Below, one piece after another: positions 6,665 through 14,380 of a DNA stretch of 64,000 nucleotides (position 1 is the first letter of the stretch; every line of letters begins with the position of its first letter). Origin of the DNA: Catellatospora sp. KI3 (GTDB lineage Bacteria > Actinomycetota > Actinomycetes > Mycobacteriales > Micromonosporaceae); the NCBI RefSeq assembly GCF_029948125.1, contig NZ_JASAMB010000009.1, forward strand, positions 62,001-126,000. The letters run 5' to 3'. Under the pieces are notes generated by a model. That model saw only the letters and a program-made list of their open reading frames with translations, was not told where the DNA came from and ran no database searches. Both the position numbers and the translations under genes were made by a program.

Positions 6665-8452
6665 GTGACCGCCGCCCGAGCCGAGCCCCCAGCCGTGACC
6701 GGTGCGCGGCGGCTGCGGCGCTGGGATCTCGCCGCCGTGGCCGTGATGGTGTCCGGCGCGCTGACCGTGGTCTGGAACCTGTGCCGCGACGTCTCCGGCA
6801 CGATGAACGTCAACTACGCCGACCAGCACCAGTTCGAGTTCTTCCTCGCCCACGGCGCCGCCGTCGTACGCGAGGGCCGCAATCCGTTCCACACCACGGC
6901 GATGAACTTCCCCGACGGTGTGAACACCATGGCCAACACCTCGGTGCTCGGCCTGTCCCTGCCGCTGTCGCCGCTGACCATGACGATCGGTCCGCACGCC
7001 ACGTTCCTGGTCCTGCTCGGTCTCGTGTTCGTGCTCACCGGCCTCGCCTGGTACGCGCTGCTGTCCCGGACCGTGGTCGCCTCCCCGGTCGCGGCGCTGG
7101 TCGGGGCGGCCTGGTGCGCGTTCGCCCCGGGCATGGTGTCGCACGGCAACGCCCATCCGAACCTGGTCGGGCAGTTCCTCGTACCCCTCATCGTCTGGCA
7201 GGTGATCCGGGCCGCGCGACGGCGGCGCCCCTGGCGCGACGGCGCGGTCCTGGCGCTGCTCGTGGTCTGGCAGGCGTTCATCAACGAGGAGATCCTGCTT
7301 TTCACCGCGGTCGGGCTCGCCGTCTTCACGGGCCTGGCCGCCGCCGTACGCCCGGACCTGCGCCGCCGGGCCCGGCCGCTCATCGCCGCGCTGGCCGTGA
7401 CCGCGCTGCTGGCCGGTGCGGCGCTGGCCTACCCGCTGTGGTGGCAGTTCGCCGGGCCGCAGGCCTACCACGGCCTGGGCGCGCACATCCCGACCTACGG
7501 CAACGATCTCGCGTCGCTGCTCACCTACTCCACTCAGTCGCTGGCCAGCGCGGTGCTGCCCGAGCACCTGGCGACTCCGGCGCCCGCGCCCAACCAGACC
7601 GAGGAGACGGCCTACTTCGGGCCGCCGCTGGTGCTGCTGCTGGCCGGGCTGGTGTGGTGGCTACGGCGGGACCGGACCGTGCTCGTGCTGGCCGCGGTCA
7701 CGGTCCTGTTCGGGGTGCTGTCCTGCGGCACCGCGATCAGCTGGTGGGGTCGGCCGCTGCTGGCCGGGCCGTGGCAGGCCGCGTCCCGGCTGCCCATCCT
7801 GGACTCGGTCGTGCCCGCGCGCTTGGCGCTGGTCAGCATCGCGGTAGCCGGGGTGCTGCTGGCGCTGGGGGCCGACCGGGCCCGGCGGGTCGCACCGCGC
7901 CCGGCGGCGGTCGCGCTGGGGGTCGCGTACGCCGTGGCGCTGCTGCCCACGGTGCCCACCCCGCTGGCCGCCGTGCCCCGCCACCGGACACCCGCGGTGC
8001 TGGTCAACGGCGTCCTCGACGCGTACGTCACCCCGGGACACGCGATCATGTTCATCCCGCCGACCCGGGTCACCGTGCCCGAGCCCATGGGCTGGCTCGC
8101 CGAGGGCGGCCTGCGGTACGCCATGACCGGCGGATACTTCCTCGGCCCCGGCGGTGACCGGGGCCGGGGCGTGTCCGCCCCGCCCGGCAGGTTCTTCGAC
8201 ACCTGGCTGTACGACATCCGCCGCACCGGCTACGTTCCGCCGATCACCGCGCAGCAGCGGGCGCTGGCCGTGGCCGACCTGCGGCACTGGCGAGTCGACG
8301 CCCTGGTCATGGGCCCCACCCGCCGCTCCGGCCGCCTCCGCGGCGCCGTCACCCGCCTGCTCGGCGTGACCCCCCAGTACTCCGGCGCCGAAGACTGGGT
8401 CTGGAACGTCCGCCCCCTCCTCTGGGGCCACTCGCACGCCCCCCTCCCGTAG
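6665..8452 (+). CDS. polytopic membrane protein, probable GT-C-type glycosyltransferase
   Basis: The 595-residue protein has about ten hydrophobic helices between residues 20 and 430 and a 160-residue extracytoplasmic C-terminal domain. The first loop (NYADQHQFEFFLAHG, NPFHTTAMNFPDGVNTMANTS) has the acidic residues and spacing seen in actinobacterial lipid-linked-sugar-dependent (GT-C) membrane proteins. By analogy it may move a sugar from a polyprenyl carrier at the outer face of the membrane. The GTG start at 6665 overlaps the promoter-like region after the DUF402 gene; there is no strong ribosome site. The function is inferred from topology only. Confidence 0.7.
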   Translation: MTAARAEPPAVTGARRLRRWDLAAVAVMVSGALTVVWNLCRDVSGTMNVNYADQHQFEFFLAHGAAVVREGRNPFHTTAMNFPDGVNTMANTSVLGLSLPLSPLTMTIGPHATFLVLLGLVFVLTGLAWYALLSRTVVASPVAALVGAAWCAFAPGMVSHGNAHPNLVGQFLVPLIVWQVIRAARRRRPWRDGAVLALLVVWQAFINEEILLFTAVGLAVFTGLAAAVRPDLRRRARPLIAALAVTALLAGAALAYPLWWQFAGPQAYHGLGAHIPTYGNDLASLLTYSTQSLASAVLPEHLATPAPAPNQTEETAYFGPPLVLLLAGLVWWLRRDRTVLVLAAVTVLFGVLSCGTAISWWGRPLLAGPWQAASRLPILDSVVPARLALVSIAVAGVLLALGADRARRVAPRPAAVALGVAYAVALLPTVPTPLAAVPRHRTPAVLVNGVLDAYVTPGHAIMFIPPTRVTVPEPMGWLAEGGLRYAMTGGYFLGPGGDRGRGVSAPPGRFFDTWLYDIRRTGYVPPITAQQRALAVADLRHWRVDALVMGPTRRSGRLRGAVTRLLGVTPQYSGAEDWVWNVRPLLWGHSHAPLP

Positions 8453-8460
8453 CGATTCGG

Positions 8461-8526
8461 GCTGCGGTTTCGGGGAAAGTGCCGGAATCCGAGCCGAGAT
8501 TCGTGCACTTTCCCCGAAACCGCAGC
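8461..8526. repeat. palindromic repeat family 1, copy 1
   Basis: There are perfect 22-bp arms (8461-8482 and 8505-8526) around a 22-base loop. The arm contains TTTCGGGGAAA. The element lies between convergent genes, so it may also end transcripts. Two further copies occur at 14208 and 54417. Confidence 0.9.
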
Positions 8527-8578
8527 CTGAAGACGGCCCGCCGGCGCCTGGCGGGACGTCTCACAGCCCGGAGGGCTG

Positions 8579-9163
8579 TCAGCGGGCGGCGAGTTCAGGC
8601 TGCTCCGACGGGTTGGGCTCGACCGGGGCGACCGGCGGGGAACCGGCGTCACGCCAGGCCTGGCACACCGCGTCGGCGGCGGCCTTGCCCTGCGCCGCGT
8701 CCAGGCCGGGCGCGCTGACCGAGCAGTCGCCGTTCGCGACGGTCAGCGTCAGCACGCCGCCGCCGGTCAGCGGCAGGGTGAGCGAGCCGTCGGCCTGCCA
8801 GCCCAGGTCCATCGGCAGCTCCGCCAGCGACACCCCGCCGGGCAGCGCACCGGCCACCGCGTCGACCGCGCTGCCCAGCGGGAAGCCGGTCGGCAGCTGG
8901 GTGCCGGCGTTCGGGTCGACCAGCTGCGGCGACGGCGAGGGCTGCGCCAGCGGCTGCGTTGTCGGGGCCTGTGTCGGCCGGGCCGCCAGGGCCACCGCAC
9001 CGGCCAGCAGCGGCACCGCCACCAGCGCGCCGATCGCGGTGAAGCGGCGGTTGCGGCGGCGGATGCCGCGCTGCTCGATGTCGGCGCTGCCGCCGGGCAG
9101 GTCGGGTTCGTCGGCGACGAGCGCGGCCAGGGCGGCCCGCACCTCGTCCTCGTTCTCTGTCAC
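8579..9163 (-). CDS. membrane-anchored partner of SigE-family sigma factor
   Basis: The 194-residue product starts with a GTG at 9163 that overlaps the sigma-factor stop (GTGA), so the two are translationally coupled, with GAAGGAG in the end of the sigma gene as ribosome site. Residues 1-45 are cytoplasmic and end in a basic run (RGIRRRNRRF), then one membrane helix (IGALVAVPLLAGAVALAA), then an extracytoplasmic Thr/Pro/Gln linker and a small domain with two Cys (NGDCSVSAPG, DAVCQAWRDAG). By position and topology it should be an anti-sigma factor or sensor, though no zinc-binding anti-sigma motif is seen. Confidence 0.75.
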   Translation of the reverse strand: MTENEDEVRAALAALVADEPDLPGGSADIEQRGIRRRNRRFTAIGALVAVPLLAGAVALAARPTQAPTTQPLAQPSPSPQLVDPNAGTQLPTGFPLGSAVDAVAGALPGGVSLAELPMDLGWQADGSLTLPLTGGGVLTLTVANGDCSVSAPGLDAAQGKAAADAVCQAWRDAGSPPVAPVEPNPSEQPELAAR

Positions 9164-9660
9164 GCGGGTTCTCCTTCCAGGGCGCCGGAGTGTGCCAGCG
9201 CCGTGCGTAGGTGCACCAGGCCGCGGGAGGCCTGGCTCTTGACGTTGCCTTCGCTGCAGCCCAGCGCGGCGGCGGTCTGCTCGACCGACAGGTCCTCCCA
9301 GTAGCGCAGGACCACGACCGCGCGCTGCGACGGGTGCAGTCGCGCCAGCGCCCGCAGCAGTACGTCGCGGGTGCCGTCGTCGGCCGGCCCGGCCACGGCG
9401 GTCTCCGGCAGGTCGGCGACGGCGACCTCGCGCCGCCAGCTCCGCCGGTGCGTGGCCAGGTAGCCGTTGACGAGCATGCGGCGCACGTACGGGTCGACGT
9501 CGCCCCCGGCGCGGACCCGCCGCCAGCGCACGAACAGTCCGGCCAGCGCGTCCTGCACCAGGTCGTCGGCGAGATGCCAGTCCCCGCACAGCAGGTACGC
9601 GGTGCGGCGCAGGGCGGCCCGCCGGTCGGCGGCGTACTCGCGGAATCCCGTATCGGTCAT
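9160..9660 (-). CDS. SigE-family ECF-like RNA polymerase sigma factor
   Basis: The 166-residue sigma factor has region 2 (RRTAYLLCGDWHLADDLVQDALAGLFVRW) and region 4 (LHPSQRAVVVLRYWEDLSVEQTAAALGCSEGNVKSQASRGLVHLR) of the actinobacterial SigE (SIG54-unrelated, ECF41-free) family. Length is normal. It is the first gene of a two-gene operon with a membrane-anchored partner, which probably holds it inactive until a surface signal arrives. There is no visible self-type promoter that I can name. A second, similar pair lies at 11780-13466. Confidence 0.9.
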   Translation of the reverse strand: MTDTGFREYAADRRAALRRTAYLLCGDWHLADDLVQDALAGLFVRWRRVRAGGDVDPYVRRMLVNGYLATHRRSWRREVAVADLPETAVAGPADDGTRDVLLRALARLHPSQRAVVVLRYWEDLSVEQTAAALGCSEGNVKSQASRGLVHLRTALAHSGALEGEPA

Positions 9661-9748
9661 GCGGTCTCCCGCCCGACCCGTTCATGGCACATGCTCATGC
9701 CTCCTCCATGCACCCGACACCCGTCCGGGTTGCACGCCCTCTCAAGCT

Positions 9749-9797
9749 GCCGGGCAATCGGGCGAATCCTGGTCACATCCGTGCCCGATTGCCCGGC
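9749..9797. terminator. 15-bp inverted repeat spanning the stop of the TetR gene
   Basis: GCCGGGCAATCGGGC at 9749-9763 and its perfect complement at 9783-9797 enclose a 19-base loop. The right arm lies inside the last codons of the minus-strand TetR gene (stop at 9773-9775). The hairpin probably ends that transcript. Confidence 0.75.
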
Positions 9798-10423
9798 AAC
9801 TCGCCGGCCGCGGCGGCGGGTGGGTGGGTGGTGGTGGTCCAGTGGGACCACATCCGCACGAACAGGTGGTAGGCGGCGTCGGTCTGGGCGGGGTCGGCAC
9901 CGGCGAGCAGCTCCAGGAGCAGGCCCCGGCTGGTGGCGATGCCCAGCAGCAGGGCCTCGCGGTCCAGTGGCAGGCCGAGTCGGCGCGCGGTCGCCTCAGC
10001 CTGGTCGAGCCAGGGCCGGGTGAGGCCGTCCAGGAAGGACTCCGTGCCGGGGGTGCCGTGTACGGCCACGCCGACGACCTCGAAGAACAGGCGCACGAAC
10101 GGGCGCAGGGCCGGGTCGGAGACCTGCCGCCACAGGGCGAGCATCAGCGCTGCGGCGGCCTCGGGGCCGGTCGCGGGCTGTCCGGCGGTGCGGGCGAGCT
10201 GGTCGGGCAGGTCGGCGAGCAGGTCCCGCTGCCGCTGCTCGATCAGGGCGACGATCGCCCCGAGCATGCCTTCGCGGGAGCCGAAGTGGTAGATGAGCAT
10301 CCGGTGGCTGGTGCCGACCCCGGCGGCGATCTCCCGCAGGCTCCGGCCTGTGATCCCCTCGGCTGCGGCGTACGCGATCACTCGGTCCAGCATCTCGCGG
10401 GTGCTGGGGTTGTCCGTAGGCAT
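9773..10423 (-). CDS. TetR-family transcriptional regulator
   Basis: The 216-residue repressor-type protein has an N-terminal helix-turn-helix, GITGRSLREIAAGVGTSHRMLIYHFGSREGMLGAIV, at about residues 23-60, and a helical ligand-binding C-terminal part. It diverges from the SRPBCC gene with only 23 bp between the two start codons, and a perfect palindrome lies in that gap, so it most likely represses itself and the SRPBCC gene. The last residues (ELPGNRARM) are encoded inside a long inverted repeat, so the C-terminus may have been reshaped by that element. No ribosome site precedes ATG 10423, suggesting a leaderless message. Confidence 0.88.
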   Translation of the reverse strand: MPTDNPSTREMLDRVIAYAAAEGITGRSLREIAAGVGTSHRMLIYHFGSREGMLGAIVALIEQRQRDLLADLPDQLARTAGQPATGPEAAAALMLALWRQVSDPALRPFVRLFFEVVGVAVHGTPGTESFLDGLTRPWLDQAEATARRLGLPLDREALLLGIATSRGLLLELLAGADPAQTDAAYHLFVRMWSHWTTTTHPPAAAAGELPGNRARM

Positions 10424-10439
10424 GTACCAGATGGTACAT
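10422..10439. promoter_or_regulatory. TetR operator between divergent TetR and SRPBCC genes
   Basis: ATGTACC-AGAT-GGTACAT is a perfect 7-bp inverted repeat with a 4-base centre. It includes the first bases of the TetR start codon and lies 7 bp before the SRPBCC start. Binding there would block both genes. Confidence 0.82.
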
Positions 10440-10446
10440 TGGCGTT

Positions 10447-10881
10447 ATGAGATGGGAGAACGCACTCGTCATCGACGCGCCGGTCGAGGCCGTCTGGGCG
10501 CTGACCCTCGACGTCGAACGCTGGCCCGACACCACCCCGACCGTCACCCGCGTGGTCCGCCTCGACGACGGCCCGCTGCGCGTCGGCAGCCGCGCCCGCA
10601 TCAAGCAGCCAGCACAGTCGGAGGCGGTGTGGACGGTCACCCGGCTGACCGAGCACCGCGAGTTCACCTGGCAGACCCGTCGGCTCGGCCTGACCATGAC
10701 CGGCTCCCACCTGCTCGAACCCGTCGGCGACGGCTGCCGCAACACGCTGTCCGTGGAGGTCGCGGGGCTGGCCGCCGGCGTGTTCGGGCTGCTGTTCGGC
10801 GCGCTGATCCGCCGTTCGATCACGCTGGAGAACGCGGGCTTCCGGCAGGCGGCAACGTCAGTCGAGAAAGGACGGAGCTGA
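10447..10881 (+). CDS. SRPBCC/polyketide-cyclase-like lipid-binding protein
   Basis: The 144-residue START/SRPBCC-fold protein begins MRWENALVIDAPVEAVWALTLDVERWPDTTPTVTRV, the classical first strand and helix of the family. It continues with VGSRARIKQPAQSEAVWTVTRLTEHREFTW and ends with the long amphipathic C-terminal helix. Such proteins enclose a hydrophobic ligand; some are cyclases or dehydratases. The divergent TetR gene and shared palindrome indicate ligand-induced expression. No ribosome site is seen before ATG 10447 and only 23 bp separate it from the opposite start, which points to leaderless translation. Confidence 0.87.
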   Translation: MRWENALVIDAPVEAVWALTLDVERWPDTTPTVTRVVRLDDGPLRVGSRARIKQPAQSEAVWTVTRLTEHREFTWQTRRLGLTMTGSHLLEPVGDGCRNTLSVEVAGLAAGVFGLLFGALIRRSITLENAGFRQAATSVEKGRS

Positions 10882-10972
10882 TCACCGGTCCGGGTGCCTG
10901 CGCTGTGCCGGGGCCGAGCGACGGCACTAAAATGGCGGGCGATACGACCGAACGCAGAGTCAGGCCGCGAGC

Positions 10973-11713
10973 ATGGACGCCAGCGCACTACCGCCGAACA
11001 TCGCCGCCGCCTGGGGTCTGCGCGAACGTCCGGGCAAGGGGCCCCGGCCGGCGCTCAGCCTGGACCTGGTCGTAGCCGCGGCCATCCGGGTGGCCAGGGC
11101 CGACGGCATCGGCGCGGTGTCGATGAGCCGGGTCGCCACGGAGGCGGGCGTGTCGACCATGGCCCTCTACCGGTACGTGCGCGCCAAGAACGAACTGCTG
11201 GAGCTGATGGTCGACGCGGCCGTCGGCTCCCCGCCGCAGCACGACCCCGAGCTGGACTGGCGGGCCGGGCTGGCCCGCTGGGCCTGGGCCGTGCGCGCGA
11301 GCTTCCAGCGCAATCCGTGGATGCTGCGGGTGCCGATCAGCGGGCCGCCGGCCACGCCGAACCAGCTGGCCTGGCTGGACGCCGGGCTGCGGTACCTGAC
11401 CGGCACCGGGCTCACCCCGGCCCAGCAGATGTCGGTGATCCTGCTGCTGAGCGGATACGTGCGCAACGAGGCGTCGCTGGGGGCGGATCTGCAGGCCGGG
11501 CCGCTCGGCGCGGCCGGGACCGCGGCCGAGGACCCGATGGCCGAGTACGGCCGCATGCTGCGGCTGCTGGTCGACCCGGCCCGCTTCCCCTCGCTGAGCC
11601 AGGTCGTCGCGAGCGGGGTGCTGGACCGGGCCGACGGCCCCGACGACGAGTTCGTCTTCGGGCTCGACCGCATCCTGGACGGCATCGCCGTGCTCACCGC
11701 GGCCCGGCGCTGA
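10973..11713 (+). CDS. TetR-family regulator with tetracycline-repressor-type C-terminus
   Basis: The 246-residue protein has an N-terminal helix-turn-helix (LDLVVAAAIRVARADGIGAVSMSRVATEAGVSTMALYRYVRAKNELLELMVD, residues about 28-80). The C-terminal domain is of the TetR_C type, where LDWRAGLARWAWAVRASFQRNPWML is typical. ATG 10973 is chosen; a TAAAAT hexamer at 10928-10933 could be the -10 box. It is 91 bp from the SRPBCC gene in the same direction and is followed by a strong hairpin. No divergent target gene is visible, so its regulon is unknown. Confidence 0.85.
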   Translation: MDASALPPNIAAAWGLRERPGKGPRPALSLDLVVAAAIRVARADGIGAVSMSRVATEAGVSTMALYRYVRAKNELLELMVDAAVGSPPQHDPELDWRAGLARWAWAVRASFQRNPWMLRVPISGPPATPNQLAWLDAGLRYLTGTGLTPAQQMSVILLLSGYVRNEASLGADLQAGPLGAAGTAAEDPMAEYGRMLRLLVDPARFPSLSQVVASGVLDRADGPDDEFVFGLDRILDGIAVLTAARR

Positions 11714-11730
11714 CCGGCCCGGCCGACTGG

Positions 11731-11763
11731 CGGTACCGCGGAGCCCGGGGCTCCGCGGTACCG
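11731..11763. terminator. bidirectional terminator, 15-bp perfect stem
   Basis: The stem 11731-11745 pairs with 11749-11763 around a CGG loop. It lies between the convergent TetR gene (stop 11713) and the minus-strand BNR-type gene (stop 11780). No T tract is present, as is usual in such genomes. Confidence 0.82.
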
Positions 11764-11779
11764 GCTTGAGCTGCTCGGG

Positions 11780-12970
11780 TCAGAGCCGCAGCTCGGTCCA
11801 GGTGACGCCGTCGGTGGAGTGCAGGACGGTCAGCCGGTCGGGGTCGTCGCCGGTCCAGCGCAGGTAGCGCTTCCCCGCCCTGCCCATGTACAGGGCTCCG
11901 CTCGTCTCCGCGAACGACGTGCCCGTGGCGGTCACCGCGTACTGCTTCTGCTGCTCGCTGTCGAACAGCAGCAGGCCGCCGTCGAAGCGGAGCACCGCGT
12001 CGAGGCCGTGGTCGGTCCGGCGGGGGGCCAGCCGCACCTGCAGCTGCCGCCAGTGCCGGCCGTAGTCGGTGCTGCGCCACACCAGTCCGTGCGCGTCGTC
12101 GACGGCGTACAGGATGTCGCCCTGTGCGGTCCTGATGGGGTCACCGCCGCGGTAGGGGCGGGCGCCCAGGTCGCCGGGCAGCGGCACCAGCTGCCAGCTG
12201 CGGCCGCGGTTCCGGCTGTGCCACAGCACGGTCCCGTGGTCGTCACCGCCGTACATCCAGAGGCCGCCGTCAGCGGAGACGCGTACATCGGTCTCGCCGA
12301 ACCGCGCCTTCGTGGCGGGCGGCGTGGCCAGGCGCGCGGCCGTGCCGTCGGGGCTCAGCACGGTGAGCTGGACCTCGGTGCCGCCGTAGTCGCTGATCCA
12401 CGCGAGGCCGCCCGGTGGAACCTGGGCGATCGTCCCCTTCGGCGCGGCGGGGGGCTGCGACCAGCTGAGCCCCGCGTCGTCGGTGAACCAGCGGTTCCGG
12501 CCGTCGTAGCTGTCCAGCGCCACCCTCCGCGCGTCCAGCACGTGCAGGGCGACCGGCGGCCCCTGGCCGCCCACCCGGTAGGTCATGCCCGGCACCGGAT
12601 GAGCGGTCCAGGTCGTGCCGCCGTCCGCGGTAGTGGCCAGGAGCCCCTGGCAGACATGGTCCGGACAGGACTCGGCGATGGCGAAGCCGTGCTCGGGGTC
12701 TGGGAACTCCACCTGCAGCGGCAGCGTGATCAGGCGTATCGCGGCGGTCGGGCTCGGCGCGGCCGGGGCGGGCGGTGCCACCGGACGCGACACGATCAGC
12801 CCGGCAGCCGTGGCGGCGATGGCGGTCACCCCCAGCGCGGCCAGGGCCGCGGTCCGGGTGCGGCGTCGCCGCTGCCGGTGTATGCGGGCCAGCATGGCGT
12901 CCGAACCCGACCCCGGCAGGGCGCCGAGCCGGTCGACCTCCTCCCGCAGCACCTGCTCAAGATCCTGCAC
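11780..12970 (-). CDS. membrane-anchored protein with BNR/sialidase-like propeller, SigE partner
   Basis: The 396-residue protein has a short cytoplasmic head (VQDLEQVLREEVDRLGALPG, then RIHRQRRRRTR), one membrane helix (AALAALGVTAIAATAAGLIVS), and an extracytoplasmic domain of repeated BNR/Asp-box-like units: TADGGTTWTAHPVP, TDDAGLSWSQPPAA, SRNRGRSWQLVPLP, STDYGRHWRQLQ, STDGVTWTEL. The propeller probably senses or binds a surface ligand. GTG 12970, eight bases after GGGAGG, fits better than GTG 12979, which lies in the ribosome site itself. It overlaps the sigma gene by 14 bp, so an anti-sigma role is likely. Confidence 0.78.
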   Translation of the reverse strand: MQDLEQVLREEVDRLGALPGSGSDAMLARIHRQRRRRTRTAALAALGVTAIAATAAGLIVSRPVAPPAPAAPSPTAAIRLITLPLQVEFPDPEHGFAIAESCPDHVCQGLLATTADGGTTWTAHPVPGMTYRVGGQGPPVALHVLDARRVALDSYDGRNRWFTDDAGLSWSQPPAAPKGTIAQVPPGGLAWISDYGGTEVQLTVLSPDGTAARLATPPATKARFGETDVRVSADGGLWMYGGDDHGTVLWHSRNRGRSWQLVPLPGDLGARPYRGGDPIRTAQGDILYAVDDAHGLVWRSTDYGRHWRQLQVRLAPRRTDHGLDAVLRFDGGLLLFDSEQQKQYAVTATGTSFAETSGALYMGRAGKRYLRWTGDDPDRLTVLHSTDGVTWTELRL

Positions 12971-13466
12971 GGGTACCACCTCCCACTGGCTGGACGGCGA
13001 GCTGCCCGCGCAGCGCGGCCAGGCCGCGGGCGCGCAGCGAACGGACCGTCGCTGGTCTGCGGCTCAGCATGGCCGCCATCTGGTCGTCGGACAGGTCGTC
13101 CAGGAAGCCGAGCACCAGCACCGCGCGCTGGTCGCGCGGCAGCGACGCCAGCGCCCGGCGCAGCTGGTCGCGCAGGTCGACCGTCGCGTACGAATCGGGC
13201 CCGGCCCGGTCCACGTCGAGCGGCACCAGCTGCGGCCGGTTGCGCCGCAGCCGCCAGGCGCTGAGGTACGTGTTGAGCATCGCCGTCCTGGCGTACGCCG
13301 TCGGATTGCCGTCGCGATGCACCCGCCGCCACGCCCCCGCCACCTTCACCAGCGTGTCCTGGATCAGGTCGTCGCCCGCTGCCGCCGAGCCCGTCAGGGC
13401 ATAGGCGTAGCGGCGGAGCGTGGGCAGCGTGGCGCGTACGAACTCGTCGAACGAATGATCTGGCAC
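12957..13466 (-). CDS. SigE-family RNA polymerase sigma factor
   Basis: At 169 residues it has region 2 (LRRYAYALTGSAAAGDDLIQDTLVKVAGAWRRV) and region 4 (LASLPRDQRAVLVLGFLDDLSDDQMAAMLSRRPATVRSLRARGLAALRGQL). It is the first gene of a two-gene unit with the BNR-type membrane protein. It resembles the sigma factor at 9160-9660 in size and in being coupled to a single-pass membrane partner, but the sequences differ clearly, so this is not a recent duplication. Confidence 0.9.
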   Translation of the reverse strand: MPDHSFDEFVRATLPTLRRYAYALTGSAAAGDDLIQDTLVKVAGAWRRVHRDGNPTAYARTAMLNTYLSAWRLRRNRPQLVPLDVDRAGPDSYATVDLRDQLRRALASLPRDQRAVLVLGFLDDLSDDQMAAMLSRRPATVRSLRARGLAALRGQLAVQPVGGGTRAGS

Positions 13467-13542
13467 CGATCGCCACCTCCCACCATCGAGTACGCGGAAC
13501 GCCCCGGTTCTGTTGCAGCGGGCGGGAGATGATCGCCTTGCC

Positions 13543-13556
13543 TAAGATCGGGCCCC
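13543..13556 (+). promoter_or_regulatory. -10 box placed for a leaderless transcript
   Basis: TAAGAT at 13543-13548 ends eight bases before ATG 13557, so transcription should begin at or next to the start codon. No ribosome site is present in the interval, which agrees with leaderless translation. Confidence 0.55.
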
Positions 13557-14150
13557 ATGCACCCCTTCCGCAACCTCGAACTGCCCGGCTTCCGCTCCGT
13601 CGACCAGGACGTGTGGGTCGACGACGCCGGCGTCGTCGTCCGGGCCGTCCGGTTCGACCTCGTACCTGACCTGCCCGCCGCCCTCACCGACCGCCCCGCG
13701 CTGCGGCGCGGGATGACCGCGATGGCCGCGCAGCAGGGCGGCACGCTGATCGACGCGGACATCGTCGGCGTCGGCGGCCAGCCCGCCCTGCGCCAGCTGG
13801 TCAAGGTGCCGCTGCCGGACCAGCCGCACGGCGAGGCGTTCCTGGGCAGCTTCACCGTGCCCAAGGCGGCGGCCAGCGCCGTGCTGCTGGTGCAGGCGGC
13901 CGAGCGCGGGATGACCGGCATCCGCGAGGCGGTGATCCTCGGCGAGGTCGGCCCGCAGGACTACTTCCAGCCGCACCCGTACGCGCCCGAGGTGGCGCTG
14001 CGGCTGCCCTTCCACGTCGCCGACGACGAGAGGTACGACGAGCGCTTCCCGCTGCACCCGCTGACGCTGGTCCGGCGGCTGATGGCCCGGCTCGCCGAGC
14101 AGGTCACCCTCGAGCCGGGGTTCGCGGCGCTGCCGCCCTTCGCAGGTTGA
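13557..14150 (+). CDS. hypothetical protein (197 aa), alpha/beta, soluble
   Basis: The protein begins MHPFRNLELPGFRSVDQDVWVDDAGVVVRAVRFDLVPDLPAAL. It looks like a complete small alpha/beta protein with no membrane or signal segment. It contains VPKAAASAVLLVQAAERGMTGIREAVILGEVG and ends in a helical LVRRLMARLAEQVTLEPGFAALPPF stretch. I do not recognise a family with known function. It is transcribed alone, from a promoter whose -10 box abuts the start codon, and is followed by a family-1 palindromic repeat. Confidence 0.7.
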   Translation: MHPFRNLELPGFRSVDQDVWVDDAGVVVRAVRFDLVPDLPAALTDRPALRRGMTAMAAQQGGTLIDADIVGVGGQPALRQLVKVPLPDQPHGEAFLGSFTVPKAAASAVLLVQAAERGMTGIREAVILGEVGPQDYFQPHPYAPEVALRLPFHVADDERYDERFPLHPLTLVRRLMARLAEQVTLEPGFAALPPFAG

Positions 14151-14207
14151 GCCCGGCCTGGTCCCAGCGGCCGGGCCGGCCTGCGCGGCGTCACCGTCGG
14201 GTGGCGG

Positions 14208-14273
14208 GCTGCAGTTTCGGGGAAAGTGCGCGAATCTTGGGCCGCTTAGCTGCACTTTCCCCGAAACTGCAGC
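14208..14273. repeat. palindromic repeat family 1, copy 2
   Basis: There are perfect 22-bp arms (14208-14229 and 14252-14273) around a 22-base loop. The geometry matches the copy at 8461 and the arm differs from it at one position. It lies between the stop of the preceding gene (14150) and the furA promoter. Confidence 0.9.
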
Positions 14274-14344
14274 GATCATCGAGGCGACCGATCGCCCGAC
14301 TCATAGGTATTTGCGTCGTTCGTCTGTGACACCCGCGCCGTTTC

Positions 14345-14380
14345 TTGACTGATTCCAGAAAAGGGTCCAGACTGCGAGAC
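14345..14380 (+). promoter_or_regulatory. furA-katG promoter, probably leaderless
   Basis: TTGACT at 14345-14350 and a CAGACT hexamer at 14368-14373 are spaced 17 bases apart. The GTG start of furA follows seven bases after the -10 box. Leaderless furA messages are known in mycobacteria. The stretch between and upstream of these boxes should hold the FurA operator, but I see no clear palindrome. Confidence 0.55.
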
